DNA of 64,000 nt, taken from NCBI RefSeq assembly GCF_042754225.1, contig NZ_JBHZAH010000001.1, positions 62,001 through 126,000 on the forward strand, in the 5' to 3' direction. This document shows, one piece after another, positions 11,496-20,031 of the stretch. The notes below the pieces were generated by a model that had not been told where the DNA came from, searched no databases, and saw only the letters and a list, made by a program, of their open reading frames with translations. The position numbers and the translations under genes are program-made. The DNA comes from Rhodococcus_G sp042754225 (GTDB lineage Bacteria; Actinomycetota; Actinomycetes; Mycobacteriales; Mycobacteriaceae). Every line of letters begins with the position of its first letter. Position 1 is the stretch's first letter.

Positions 11496-12527
11496 ATGAG
11501 CGCGATCGGGCACTGGCGGACACTTGCGGTCGTAGCGGCACTCGTCGCGTCGAGTCTTTTCGGTGAGGCGGCCGCGGCGTCGGCAGCGTCGCGTGCGCTC
11601 CCGGCCGACAAGCCGGCAACCGCCGACGGATCTGCCCTCGACCACATCGAGAAGGTCGGCGACCGTCAACTGAACATGTACGTCCGCTCGGCGGCGATGG
11701 AGAAGGTGATCCTCCTCGAGGTGATCCGTCCCGCGGATTCCAGCGTGCCCCGACCCACCCTGTACCTGCTCAACGGCGCCGGCGGGGGACAGGACTCGGC
11801 AACATGGCAGGCCAGGACCGACGTGGTCGGCTTCTTCGCCGACAAGAACGTCAACGTCGTCACACCAGTCGGCGGCGCGTACAGCTACTACACCGACTGG
11901 GAGAAGCCGGACCCCGTCCTCGGCCTCAACAAATGGACCACCTTCCTCACCGAGGAACTTCCCCCGATCGTCGACGCCACGCTCGGAACGACCGGGGTGA
12001 ACGCGATCGCCGGACTGTCGATGTCGGGGACTTCCGTCCTGAGCCTGGCCGAATCCGCTCCGTCGCTGTATCGCGCAGTCGGCGCCTTCAGCGGGTGCGC
12101 CGAGACGAGCACCGCACCCGGGCGCGACTACGTCACCTTCGTCGTCAGCGCCCGAGGGGGTGACGTCGTGAACATGTGGGGCCCGCCCGGCGATCCGGAA
12201 TGGGTGGCCAACGACCCCGTGGTCAATGCCGAGAAGCTGCGCGGCATCAACTTGTACATCAGCAACGGCACCGGGCTGCCGGGCCCCCACGAGAACCTCA
12301 ACGGACCGGATGTCAACGGAGACCCTGGCGTTCTGGCCAACCAGGTGATCGTGGGCGGAGTCATCGAGGCCGGCACCAACCAATGCACGCATCGGCTGGC
12401 CGACAGGCTCAACTCGCTCGGAATCCCGGCCACCTACGACTTCCGGCCCGCCGGAACCCACTCGTGGGGCTACTGGCAGGACGACCTGCACAATTCCTGG
12501 CCGATGATCGCCGGTTCACTGGGCTAG
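11496..12527 (+). CDS. Exported mycolyltransferase / antigen 85-type esterase
   Basis: A 343-residue alpha/beta hydrolase of the esterase D / antigen 85 family, which moves mycolic acids between trehalose mycolates and cell-wall arabinogalactan. The N-terminus is a signal peptide (hydrophobic core about residues 9-26, Ala-rich cleavage region). The nucleophile elbow is GLSMSGTS near residue 170. The family signatures for tyrosine/tryptophan-rich substrate contacts (YSYYTDW) and the terminal catalytic His (THSWGYW) are present. Start chosen at ATG 11496 because GAGGAG lies five bases upstream; a longer open frame exists but overlaps the NRPS gene. It follows the NRPS by about 100 bp on the same strand. 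Co-regulation is possible but not shown. This family marks mycolate-producing actinobacteria. Confidence 0.92.
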   Translation: MSAIGHWRTLAVVAALVASSLFGEAAAASAASRALPADKPATADGSALDHIEKVGDRQLNMYVRSAAMEKVILLEVIRPADSSVPRPTLYLLNGAGGGQDSATWQARTDVVGFFADKNVNVVTPVGGAYSYYTDWEKPDPVLGLNKWTTFLTEELPPIVDATLGTTGVNAIAGLSMSGTSVLSLAESAPSLYRAVGAFSGCAETSTAPGRDYVTFVVSARGGDVVNMWGPPGDPEWVANDPVVNAEKLRGINLYISNGTGLPGPHENLNGPDVNGDPGVLANQVIVGGVIEAGTNQCTHRLADRLNSLGIPATYDFRPAGTHSWGYWQDDLHNSWPMIAGSLG

Positions 12528-12528
12528 T

Positions 12529-12555
12529 CGTCGGCATCCGGCGCCGGTACCGACG
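12529..12555 (+). terminator. Candidate hairpin terminator after the mycolyltransferase gene
   Basis: CGTCGG pairs with CCGACG around an inner CCGGCGCCGG self-complementary block, two bases after the TAG stop. No T-run follows, as is common in high-GC actinobacteria. Confidence 0.4.
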
Positions 12556-12666
12556 CCATCGAAATCACCGCCGAGCCGGTCCGTGTCGCCCTCTCGTCGA
12601 GGTGTTCACGATCGTTCGGGGCGACGGCCGTCGGCCCGTACCCCGGCCGGACGGGTTCGACTTGCG

Positions 12667-12765
12667 TCACCGCAGCGCAGGGGCGCCGTAGCGGCGTCGA
12701 AAGGCCCGATTGAACGCCGCGGTGGACGCGTAGCCGACCTGCCGGGCGACGCCCCGCCTCGTGCC
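12667..12765 (-). pseudogene. Remnant of an AraC-family regulator (C-terminal HTH only)
   Basis: The minus strand encodes VARQVGYASTAAFNRAFRRRYG, the end of the second helix-turn-helix of AraC regulators, followed by a stop. The rest of the domain is missing or in other frames. The surrounding 12556-12917 otherwise holds no convincing gene, so this is a degraded relic. It points to loss of an older regulator beside the hydrolase gene. Confidence 0.6.
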
Positions 12766-12917
12766 GATCATTCGCGCAGGACGTGCATGAACGACGGATG
12801 AATGCCCACAGGATCGTCGAACCTGATGCGAGTCACGCGTCGCATCGCAGCCCGGCCCCGTCGTGGATCCGATCGACGAGGCCGCGCGCGAATGGACGAG
12901 CCGAACCTGATCGCCGC

Positions 12918-13739
12918 TCAGGCGGCTCCGCCCCAGAAGTCGACGAGCACCTTCGTCAGCTCCTCGGGCTTCTCCTCGTTCGGTGTGTGGGCGGCCCCGG
13001 CGATGATCTCGAACTTCACGCCGAGCCGGGACGCGGCGTCGGCCTGGACGTCCACCGGGATCACGTCGTGCTCGCCCGCGACGACGAGGATCGGCAGGCC
13101 GGTCGCGGCGAGTTCCTCGACGCGGTCCGGTTCGGCGTTCATGGTGAGGGCGATGCCGGCGATGTTGGCGGTCCTGGTGACCATGATGCGATTGTGGAGG
13201 AACTCCTTGACCGGTGCCGGGAAGATCTCCTCGAAGGCACCGAACATCGCCTTCCACAGTGCCTCGTTGCCGCCCGCCCACAGCAACTCGGGGATCTGCG
13301 TCATGTCCACGGCCATGCCGAGGTTCTGGCCGCTCGGCGGTGAGTCGAGGATCACGTAGTCCAGGAAGCGCGTCGGGTCGTTGAGAACCGCGGCGCGGGT
13401 GACGAGCCCGCCGAAGCTGTGGCCGAGGAGATGGACCTTCTCGCCGGGCGCGACCCTGTCGAGCACCTCGCCGAGGTCGAGGGCGAACTTGGCGATCGTG
13501 TACTCGCCGACCGCGTCCCGGCCGTCCGGGCCGTCCGAATCGTACTGGCCGAGCTGCGAATACGAGATCAGGCGGTAGCCGGCGGCGGTGACGAACGGTG
13601 CCATCGGGAGGAAGTCCTCCCGGGAGCCGGTGAAGCCGGGGACCATGACGACGGTGCCCTTGGCCTCGCCCTCGGGTGTCGCGTCGAAGTAGGACAGTTC
13701 GCCGCGCGAGATCTCGAGGCGGGACAGGTTGACGGTCAT
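12918..13739 (-). CDS. Alpha/beta hydrolase
   Basis: A 273-residue cytoplasmic alpha/beta-hydrolase-fold protein. It shows the oxyanion region VVMVPGFTGS (about residues 29-38), nucleophile elbow GHSFGG near residue 105, an acid in VAGEHDVIP near 222 and catalytic His in GAAHTPNEE near 248. Start ATG 13739 has AAGGAG upstream. It lies 47 bp downstream of the GH3 glucosidase gene on the same strand and may be co-transcribed. The substrate cannot be told from sequence; esterase, lactonase or epoxide-hydrolase-like roles are all possible. Confidence 0.88.
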   Translation of the reverse strand: MTVNLSRLEISRGELSYFDATPEGEAKGTVVMVPGFTGSREDFLPMAPFVTAAGYRLISYSQLGQYDSDGPDGRDAVGEYTIAKFALDLGEVLDRVAPGEKVHLLGHSFGGLVTRAAVLNDPTRFLDYVILDSPPSGQNLGMAVDMTQIPELLWAGGNEALWKAMFGAFEEIFPAPVKEFLHNRIMVTRTANIAGIALTMNAEPDRVEELAATGLPILVVAGEHDVIPVDVQADAASRLGVKFEIIAGAAHTPNEEKPEELTKVLVDFWGGAA

Positions 13740-13786
13740 GGCAGCGTTCTCCTTGTAGAGGTTGGCGGGCTCGGTGGGGCGGGGCG

Positions 13787-16264
13787 TCAGAGGTCCCAGG
13801 TGCAGTCGGCCGAGTCCTTCAGTTCGATCCGAGTGGTCAGGCGACGGTCGGCGGCCGAGCGGGCGGCGACCAGCGTTCGCCCGCCGCCGACGACCCGCCA
13901 GGCCGCCGCCGGCTCGTCCCAGCGAGCCAACGTCTTGCGGTCCACGGTGATCCGCGCGATCGCGGCGTCACCCGCCTGGACGGTGACCGAGGCGAATCCG
14001 ACGAGCCGCAGCGGATCCGTGCCGCCGGTACCCTCGCCGCCGAGGTAGAGCTGGACGACCTCGCGTCCGGCGCGCGCCCCGGTGTTGCGGACGGACACCT
14101 CGACGGTCACCGCGCCCGAGTCTGTCTCCGCGGCGGTGATGTCCTCGTAGGCCCAGGTGGTGTAGCCGAGTCCGTGCCCGAACGGGTAGGCGGGGTCGAT
14201 CGAGGCCTGCTCGTACGCGCGGTACCCGAACGTCGATCCCTCGGCGTAGTCGATGACGCCGTCGACGGGCTGCGTCGACAGCACGGGCGAATCGGCGCCG
14301 ACCGCGGGGAAGGTGGTGGGCAGCCGGCCGCCCGGCTCGACGACACCGGTCAGCGCGTCGGCGATCGCGTGGCCGCCCTCCTGGCCTGGCAGCCACGCCC
14401 ACAGCACCGCCGCGACCTCGTCCCGCCAGGGCATCTCCACCGGCGCGCCAGCGTTGACGACGACGACGGTCCTCGGGTTCGCCGCGGCCACCGCTGACAC
14501 GAGCTCGTCCTGGCGACCGGGCAGCGCCAGGTCGGTACGGTCGAAACCCTCACTCTCGACCTCGTCGGTGGTGCCGACGAAGACCAGCGCCACGTCGGCG
14601 TCCCGCGCCGCGGCCACGGCGGCGGCGAACGCGTCGTCGGACTCCGCACGCGGTCCCTGGTGGTTCAGGCCGAACATCGCCATCGGGAAAGCCGGGATGG
14701 CCGCGCGCATCTCGACCCGGACCGTCCCGGCGGCGAGCTCCGCCGAGACGCGGTGCTCCGGCGGTTTGACCAGGTTCTCGATCAGGTCGTTGTCGGCGCT
14801 GGTGAGGGTGATCGCGTGGGGCTCGGTCGCACCGATCGTCAGGGAGTACTGTCCGGCGCCGGTCACCGAGAACTGGTGCGCGCCCGCCTCGGTGACGGCG
14901 AGGTCGGTTCGCACCCGGACCTCGGCGGTGCCCGCTGGGAGGGTGCCCATGAACACCAGGCGCGACGCGAGCCGACGCTCGGTGCCGAGCACGTCGCCGG
15001 CCGCGGAGACGAAGTCGACGCGGAAGCCCGGCTCGCCCGTCTCCGGGTCGCGCGCGTCGTCCGCCGAGAGCGCCGGGAGGATGCGCTGCGTCGAAACCCC
15101 TTCCTGGTGGTCGATCGCGACCGCGTCGCCGAACGCCTCGCGCAGCCCGGCCAGCGGACTGACGACGTGCGCGGGGTTGACGTGCGCGGAGCCGCCGCCC
15201 TGGGCGGTCAGCAGCGCGGCGTTCGGTCCGAGGACCGCGACGCGGCCCAGCGGCGCCGGAACCAGAGGCAGGACGCCGGCCTCGTTGCGCAGCACGACCA
15301 TCGCCCGCGCCGCGATGTCCCGCAGCTGCTCGCACGCGTCGGCCGGGGTGGTCGACGGGGCGGGTGCCGCGAAGCCGTCCAGGTGGCCGGTGCGCGCGGC
15401 GAGGCGGAGCACACGCAGCACCTTGTCGTCGATGACGTCCTCGGTGACCACGCCGGCGCGGACCGCGGCGACCAGCGCCTCGTTCCAGGGGCTGTGCGGC
15501 CCCGGCATCGCGACGTCGAGGCCCGCGTTCGCGGACGCGGCCGTCGAGCGCGTGGCGAACCAGTCGGACACCACCGCGCCGTCGAAGCCCAGCTCGTCCT
15601 TGAGGACGTCGGTGAGCAGGCGCCGGTTGTCGGTCAGCGAGGCGCCGTTGACCGAGTTGTACGAGGCCATGACGGACCACGCGCCCGCGCGGACCCCGGA
15701 TTCGAAGGGCACCAGATAAACCTCGCGCAGGGCCTTCTCCGGGATCTGCGCGTCGTAGCTCATGCGGTCCGTCTCGGACTCGTTCCCGATGTAGTGCTTG
15801 ATCGTCACGGCCACACCGTTGCCCTGCACGCCGGCGACGAAGCCCGCCACGCTCGCCGCGGTCAGCAACGGATCCTCGGAGTAGCACTCGAAGTGCCGGC
15901 CGCCGAGCGGCGAGCGGTGGAGGTTGATGTTCGGGGCGAGGAACCACGCGATGCCCTTGTCCCGGGCCTGGGCGCCCATGAGAGCTCCCGCACGTTCGAC
16001 CTGCTCGGGGTCCCAGGTGGCGGACAGGGCCGAGGGGTTCGGGAACAGGAGGCTGGTGTCGCGCTCGTCCCAGGTCGTGCCGCGGACGCCGTTGGGGCCG
16101 TCCGAGAGGAGGATCCGGCGCAGGCCGATCTTCTCGATCGGGTGCAGGGACCAGAAGTCCGCGCCGGTGAGCAGGCCGACCTTCTCCTCGAGCGTCAGCT
16201 CCGTGAGGAGCTCTCCCAGCCTCGTCTCGTCCACCGCGATCGCCTTTCCTCCGGGGTCGTTCAC
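13787..16264 (-). CDS. Glycoside hydrolase family 3 beta-glucosidase
   Basis: An 825-residue GH3 enzyme that hydrolyses terminal beta-linked glucose or related sugars. The N-terminal TIM barrel has the substrate-binding KHYIGNESE block and the nucleophile Asp in AVVSDWFAT (about residue 240). A PA14-like insert (around residues 390-550), the second alpha/beta domain and a C-terminal fibronectin-III-like domain follow. No signal peptide, so probably cytoplasmic. A TTG at 16270 is also open, but GTG 16264 lies eight bases after GAAGGAG and is the better start. It is divergent from a TetR regulator, its likely repressor, and upstream of an alpha/beta hydrolase. Confidence 0.93.
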   Translation of the reverse strand: MNDPGGKAIAVDETRLGELLTELTLEEKVGLLTGADFWSLHPIEKIGLRRILLSDGPNGVRGTTWDERDTSLLFPNPSALSATWDPEQVERAGALMGAQARDKGIAWFLAPNINLHRSPLGGRHFECYSEDPLLTAASVAGFVAGVQGNGVAVTIKHYIGNESETDRMSYDAQIPEKALREVYLVPFESGVRAGAWSVMASYNSVNGASLTDNRRLLTDVLKDELGFDGAVVSDWFATRSTAASANAGLDVAMPGPHSPWNEALVAAVRAGVVTEDVIDDKVLRVLRLAARTGHLDGFAAPAPSTTPADACEQLRDIAARAMVVLRNEAGVLPLVPAPLGRVAVLGPNAALLTAQGGGSAHVNPAHVVSPLAGLREAFGDAVAIDHQEGVSTQRILPALSADDARDPETGEPGFRVDFVSAAGDVLGTERRLASRLVFMGTLPAGTAEVRVRTDLAVTEAGAHQFSVTGAGQYSLTIGATEPHAITLTSADNDLIENLVKPPEHRVSAELAAGTVRVEMRAAIPAFPMAMFGLNHQGPRAESDDAFAAAVAAARDADVALVFVGTTDEVESEGFDRTDLALPGRQDELVSAVAAANPRTVVVVNAGAPVEMPWRDEVAAVLWAWLPGQEGGHAIADALTGVVEPGGRLPTTFPAVGADSPVLSTQPVDGVIDYAEGSTFGYRAYEQASIDPAYPFGHGLGYTTWAYEDITAAETDSGAVTVEVSVRNTGARAGREVVQLYLGGEGTGGTDPLRLVGFASVTVQAGDAAIARITVDRKTLARWDEPAAAWRVVGGGRTLVAARSAADRRLTTRIELKDSADCTWDL

Positions 16265-16394
16265 AACCAACGCTCCTTCGTGCCCTCACGCTGACCGGGT
16301 GTTCTCGGCCGCTCGGGTCGAGGCTAGCCGCAAATACCGAGTGATTAGTAGGTTTTGTGCTTCCGACGTTACCCGAACCTCCTACAGTGGGGGT

Positions 16395-17051
16395 GTGACC
16401 AGCGCAGACAAGGGCAGCAGTGCGACCGTCCGGCCCCGGCGGGGCGGCAGCTACGCCGTCGGGCGGGCCCGGCGGGCCCGCATCCTGCACATCGCGATGG
16501 AGGAGTTCGCCGAGAACGGCTACCGCGGCGCGTCGCTCGCCCGGATCGCCGAGCGCGCCGAACTCTCCCAGCCGGGCCTGCTGCACCACTTCCGCACGAA
16601 GGAGGAGTTGCTGGCCGCCACGCTGGACCTGCGTGACGAGATGGACGTCGAGCGATTCACCGGCGCCGACGGCGCGGCCCTGGCCGGCGTCGCCGCAATG
16701 GAGGCCCTGGTCGACCTGGTCGAGCGCAATCAGCGCGTCCGCGGACTCGTCCAGCTCTTCACGGTCCTGAGCGCAGAGGCCGCCACCGCCGATCATCCCG
16801 CGCATGCCTGGGCTCGTAACCGCTACCGGCGCATCCGGAGCTTCATCGCGGAGGCGATCCGCGCCGGGATCGCCTCCGGCGAGTTCCGGTCCGACGTCGA
16901 CCCCGAAGCGCACGCGTTCCGGGTGGTCGCCCTCATGGACGGCCTCCAGCAGCAGTGGCTGGTGGACGCGGAGGCGGTCGACATGGGGGCGGTGTTCGAG
17001 GTGTACATGCGCGAGACGTTGGAGGCGATCCGGGCCCGCCGGGACTCGTAG
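16395..17051 (+). CDS. TetR-family regulator, divergent from the GH3 glucosidase
   Basis: A 218-residue TetR repressor. The N-terminal HTH spans ILHIAMEEFAENGYRGASLARIAERAELSQPGLLHHF (split here by description only; about residues 28-63), followed by a C-terminal ligand domain of the TetR_C type. The likely start is GTG 16395 after a G-rich stretch. It shares a 130 bp intergenic region with the GH3 gene, so control of beta-glucoside use is the simplest inference. A weak inverted repeat (GTAGG ... CCTAC) between 16350 and 16390 could be its operator. Confidence 0.9.
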   Translation: MTSADKGSSATVRPRRGGSYAVGRARRARILHIAMEEFAENGYRGASLARIAERAELSQPGLLHHFRTKEELLAATLDLRDEMDVERFTGADGAALAGVAAMEALVDLVERNQRVRGLVQLFTVLSAEAATADHPAHAWARNRYRRIRSFIAEAIRAGIASGEFRSDVDPEAHAFRVVALMDGLQQQWLVDAEAVDMGAVFEVYMRETLEAIRARRDS

Positions 17052-17090
17052 CGGTACGAACCCCTTCCAATCTTCCCGACGGAACGCGCG

Positions 17091-17591
17091 TCAGCCGGCG
17101 GTGGGTGCGCCGGACACACGGCGCTCGCCGCCGTTCCTCTCCTGCCAGAGGCGGTAGACCTCGACCGCCGCATCGTGCGGCGCGTAGCGCATCGGCAGTC
17201 GTCGCTGGTCCCACGGCTTGGCGAATTCGTCGTAGAAGGTGTTCAGCTCGAAGTACTTTCGGTCGTCGACGTAATGGGGCTCGTAGCTGTCGCGGGTGGC
17301 GAGGAAGACGACCTCGTCGGGTGAGCAGTAGTAGAGCGCGCCGAGGCACATCGGGCAGGGGAGCGCCAGGATGTAGATCGTCGCGCCGGCCAGGTGCTCG
17401 GTGCCCAGTCTGGTGCACGCGTCGCGGATCGCCAGTATCTCCGCGTGGGCGGTGGGGTCGTTGGTCTGGGCGACCCGGTTCGGGCTCTCGGCCAGGATCT
17501 GGCCGTCCTTGACGATGACGGTCGCGAAGGGGCGTCCGCCCTCGTCGACGTTGCGACGGGCGAGGTCGACGGTGTGTTGTGCGAAGTCCAT
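17091..17591 (-). CDS. Cytidine/deoxycytidylate-type deaminase (guanine or nucleoside deaminase-like)
   Basis: A 166-residue zinc deaminase. The zinc site is complete: HAE near residue 49 (His ligand and catalytic Glu) and PCPMC near residue 79 (two Cys ligands). Length and the YYCSPDEVVFLATRDSY region resemble guanine deaminases and tRNA-adenosine-deaminase relatives. It follows cynS by 51 bp on the same strand and appears to be the last gene of the cyanate cluster. There it could feed ammonia or act on a cyanate/urea-linked heterocycle. Substrate unproven. Confidence 0.88.
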   Translation of the reverse strand: MDFAQHTVDLARRNVDEGGRPFATVIVKDGQILAESPNRVAQTNDPTAHAEILAIRDACTRLGTEHLAGATIYILALPCPMCLGALYYCSPDEVVFLATRDSYEPHYVDDRKYFELNTFYDEFAKPWDQRRLPMRYAPHDAAVEVYRLWQERNGGERRVSGAPTAG

Positions 17592-17642
17592 GGTGAGTCC
17601 TCGTTGGAAACGGGTGGTGGTGGGGAGACTGACGCGCCGTGC

Positions 17643-18113
17643 TCAGAAGGGCTTGGTGGGCAGGTACTTTCCGTCCAGGGTGATCACGGCGCGCTCTCCG
17701 CCTTCGGGGTCGGCGACCTTCTTGACGTCGAGTTTGAAGTTGATCGCGCTGATGATGCCGTCCCCGAACTGCTCGTGGACCAGTGCCTTCAGGGTGGTGC
17801 CGTAGACCTGCAGCATCTCGTAGAAGCGGTAGATCGTCGGATCGGTGGGCACCCCGCCGGGGATCGAGCCGCGGGTCGGAATGGTCTGCAGCAGCGTCGC
17901 CGCTCGGTCGTCGAGACCGAGCAGCTCGGCGACGGCGGCGGCCGATTCCGCCGGCAGGGGGTGCTGTCCGAGCACGGCCGCGGTGACGAACGCCACCGAC
18001 AGTCCTGCCGTGTCGGCGATCTGCTGCCAGGTGAGGTTCTTGGCGATCTTGGCCTCCACTGCTGTCGCGGCAAGCATCTCGCGGGCGGTGGGATCGAACT
18101 GAGCGTGAACCAT
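17643..18113 (-). CDS. cynS: Cyanate hydratase (cyanase)
   Basis: A 156-residue cyanase that converts cyanate and bicarbonate to ammonia and CO2 via carbamate. The N-terminal helical domain (ALxLTWQQIADTAGLS-like) and the C-terminal catalytic domain are both present. The catalytic Arg and Glu sit in IYRFYEMLQVYG (about residues 95-106) and the catalytic Ser in DGIISAINF (about residue 122). Length is normal for the family. It lies directly downstream of a beta carbonic anhydrase, the same cynT-cynS pairing as in Escherichia coli, where the anhydrase replaces the bicarbonate used. Confidence 0.96.
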   Translation of the reverse strand: MVHAQFDPTAREMLAATAVEAKIAKNLTWQQIADTAGLSVAFVTAAVLGQHPLPAESAAAVAELLGLDDRAATLLQTIPTRGSIPGGVPTDPTIYRFYEMLQVYGTTLKALVHEQFGDGIISAINFKLDVKKVADPEGGERAVITLDGKYLPTKPF

Positions 18114-18155
18114 GATGGGTGATTCCTTCCTTGGGGAAACGAGTGTGGACGGGAT

Positions 18156-18734
18156 TCAGGGAGTATCGAGAACCGCGACCGTGCCGGTCCCGATGTCGTA
18201 GATCCAGCCCTCGAGGGTGACCGTGTCGGCCGCGATGGCGCGGGCAACGGACGGGTGAGTGGCCAGATTGGCCAGTTGCGCAACGGCATTCGACCGAATG
18301 AGGGCGGATACCGGGTCAGCATCCGACTCACCTCCGGCGCGTGCCACCGAGACGTCCGCGTGACGCAGCCATTGGGCGACCGCTGGCACGGCGCTGAGGT
18401 CGTGGCGCCGCGCCAGCGCCGTCATCGCGCCGCAGCCCGAGTGCCCGCACACCACGATGCGCGAGACGGCGAGTTCGGCGACTGCGAATTCGATGCTGGC
18501 CGCGACCGCGTCCGCGCCGGGCGTGTACGCGGGAACGAGATTGCCCGCGGTGCGGATGACGAAGAGTTCGCCCGGATCGCTGCTCGTGATGAGTTCGGGC
18601 ACCACGCGTGCATCGGAGCAACTGATGAACAGGGTGTCGGGTGTGTGCGTTGTCGCGAGGTGGTCGAACAGGTCCGACTTGTCGGGGAAGACGTCCCGCT
18701 GAAACTGTGCGACGCCGGCGGCGAGGTCGTGCAT
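18156..18734 (-). CDS. cynT: Beta-class carbonic anhydrase of the cyanate operon
   Basis: A 192-residue beta carbonic anhydrase interconverting CO2 and bicarbonate. Zinc ligands are visible in SCSDARV (Cys, with the Asp-Arg dyad) near residue 40 and GHSGCG (His, Cys) near residue 98. Start ATG 18734 has AGGAGC six bases upstream; a longer frame to 18794 lacks a better start. It is 42 bp upstream of cynS. A TATACC -10-like element (18803-18808, minus strand) and a perfect CynR-type operator (18835-18855) precede it. Confidence 0.94.
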   Translation of the reverse strand: MHDLAAGVAQFQRDVFPDKSDLFDHLATTHTPDTLFISCSDARVVPELITSSDPGELFVIRTAGNLVPAYTPGADAVAASIEFAVAELAVSRIVVCGHSGCGAMTALARRHDLSAVPAVAQWLRHADVSVARAGGESDADPVSALIRSNAVAQLANLATHPSVARAIAADTVTLEGWIYDIGTGTVAVLDTP

Positions 18735-18802
18735 GGATCGCTCCTGTATGCCAGTAGGTCGACCGGATTGGCCCTGACGAAGTCCAGGATGCACGTCCTA
18801 GT

Positions 18803-18808
18803 GGTATA
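18803..18808 (-). promoter_or_regulatory. Candidate -10 element of the cynT-cynS promoter
   Basis: On the minus strand TATACC lies about 70 bp before the cynT start and 26 bp downstream of the CynR-type palindrome, the geometry of a LysR-activated promoter. No good -35 is visible, as expected for an activated promoter. Confidence 0.45.
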
Positions 18809-18834
18809 GCGTCCAATACTTACTAGACATCGTT

Positions 18835-18855
18835 GGCATAGATGACATCTATGCC
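18835..18855. promoter_or_regulatory. CynR-type operator upstream of cynT
   Basis: A perfect inverted repeat, GGCATAGATG-A-CATCTATGCC, centred about 110 bp before cynT. It contains the LysR-family T-N11-A pattern. Its ATAGAT/ATCTAT core recurs upstream of cynR at 19859-19877, supporting a common regulator. Confidence 0.75.
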
Positions 18856-18934
18856 CTTTCCCGTGTCCGAGCACGTCCGACGCGGGTGGCTCGCCTCGCC
18901 ACGTCCGCGCCGAATCGCTTGCAGCGTAGCTATT

Positions 18935-19849
18935 TCACTCGACGGCGGGGTTCGGCTGGGGTCGGCCGACTCCGTCGCGAAGTTCCTCTGCGATCGCGCT
19001 GAACGCCTGCGTGGCCGCGGAGTGGTATGCCGAGCTGCGGCGAAGGAGTTCGACGGTCCGGGTCGGCAGTGCCGGAGTGAGTGTCACCGGATGGAGGCCT
19101 GGATGCGTGTGGGTGATGGCCTCGGGCAGGATGGTGGCGAGAGAGCGGGGGCGGACGAACTCGACCAGGGCGCCGATGGAGTTCGCTTCGATGGCGACCT
19201 GCGGGTGGACGCCGTTGGCGGCGAGATGCTCGTCGATGTGCACGCGTGTGACGAAGTCCCGGCTCAACAGTGCGAGGGGCTGTCCGGAGAGTTCGCGGAG
19301 GGGGAGTGGCGTCGTGCGGGTGGCGAGTGGGTGGGAGGACCCGACCATGAGGCAGAGGTGCTCGCCGAAGAGGGGTCGGTGATCGATGCCGGCGCCACGA
19401 GTCCCAGCGAAGGCGATGCCGAGATCGATGCGGTCTGCGAGTAGATCCGTTTCGATTCGATCCTGGGTGGTCTCGACGATCGTGAGGGTGATGCCGGGAT
19501 GCCGGGCGTGGAAGCGGCCGACCAGTGGGCCGACGAGGTAGGCGGAGATCGTCGGTGTCATAGCGACTCTCAGGTGCCCGCGGGACAGATCCTGTACGTC
19601 GTTGACCGCGCGCGTACCGGCGTCGAGTTCGTGCAGCGCGAGGCGGCAGTGGTGGGCGTACGCCTCGCCGGCTGCGGTGAGGCGAATCGTGCGGCCGGAC
19701 CGGTCGAGCAGCTGTACCCGCAGGGATCGTTCGAGTTGTTTGATCTGCTGCGACAGGGTCGGTTGCGAGATGTGCAGCGCCTCCGCCGCGCGGGTGAAGT
19801 TCCCGTGGTCGGCGACTGCGAGAAGGTAGCGGATGTGGCGCAACTCCAT
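18935..19849 (-). CDS. cynR: LysR-family cyanate regulator CynR
   Basis: A 304-residue LysR regulator whose sequence closely follows E. coli CynR throughout: the N-terminal winged HTH with NFTRAAEALHISQPTLSQQIKQLE-like residues 17-40, DRSGRTIRLT near 50, and the effector domain motifs QVAIEANSIGALVEFVR near 220. CynR activates the cyn operon when cyanate is present. Unlike in E. coli the gene is not divergent; it lies upstream of cynT on the same strand with a 200 bp gap carrying the operator. ATG 19849 is preferred over TTG 19855. No Shine-Dalgarno is seen, so the mRNA may be leaderless. Confidence 0.93.
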   Translation of the reverse strand: MELRHIRYLLAVADHGNFTRAAEALHISQPTLSQQIKQLERSLRVQLLDRSGRTIRLTAAGEAYAHHCRLALHELDAGTRAVNDVQDLSRGHLRVAMTPTISAYLVGPLVGRFHARHPGITLTIVETTQDRIETDLLADRIDLGIAFAGTRGAGIDHRPLFGEHLCLMVGSSHPLATRTTPLPLRELSGQPLALLSRDFVTRVHIDEHLAANGVHPQVAIEANSIGALVEFVRPRSLATILPEAITHTHPGLHPVTLTPALPTRTVELLRRSSAYHSAATQAFSAIAEELRDGVGRPQPNPAVE

Positions 19850-19858
19850 GGGCAAACC

Positions 19859-19877
19859 ATAGATGCCATCAATCTAT
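19859..19877. promoter_or_regulatory. Second CynR-type site, upstream of cynR
   Basis: ATAGAT-N7-ATCTAT, ten bases before the cynR start. It shares half-sites with the cynT operator and sits where autoregulation would act. Confidence 0.6.
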
Positions 19878-19910
19878 TGGGCGAAATATGAGGCTTCGTC
19901 TCAATGGTAT

Positions 19911-19977
19911 GGGTCCGGTACGCGACGGAGGGGTCCGGTACGCGACGGAGGGGTCCGGTACGCGACGGAGGGGTCCG
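19911..19977. repeat. 20-bp tandem repeat, three copies plus a 7-base partial copy
   Basis: The unit GGGTCCGGTACGCGACGGAG occurs at 19911-19930, 19931-19950 and 19951-19970 without mismatch, then GGGTCCG. It lies between the cynR promoter and the end of the DHFR-like gene. No spacers, so it is not a CRISPR array. Function unknown; copy number is likely variable. Confidence 0.95.
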
Positions 19978-20031
19978 CCCGACATTCGCGGCCGGCGCCG
20001 CACCGGCCGCGACCGTGCGGCGTCGTCGAAC

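Noticed and set aside
14660..16294. 544-residue open frame antisense to the GH3 gene
   Set aside because: Shadow frame; GH3 catalytic motifs are on the minus strand.
19911..19977. Tandem repeat considered as a CRISPR array
   Set aside because: Copies are contiguous with no spacers and no cas genes lie nearby.
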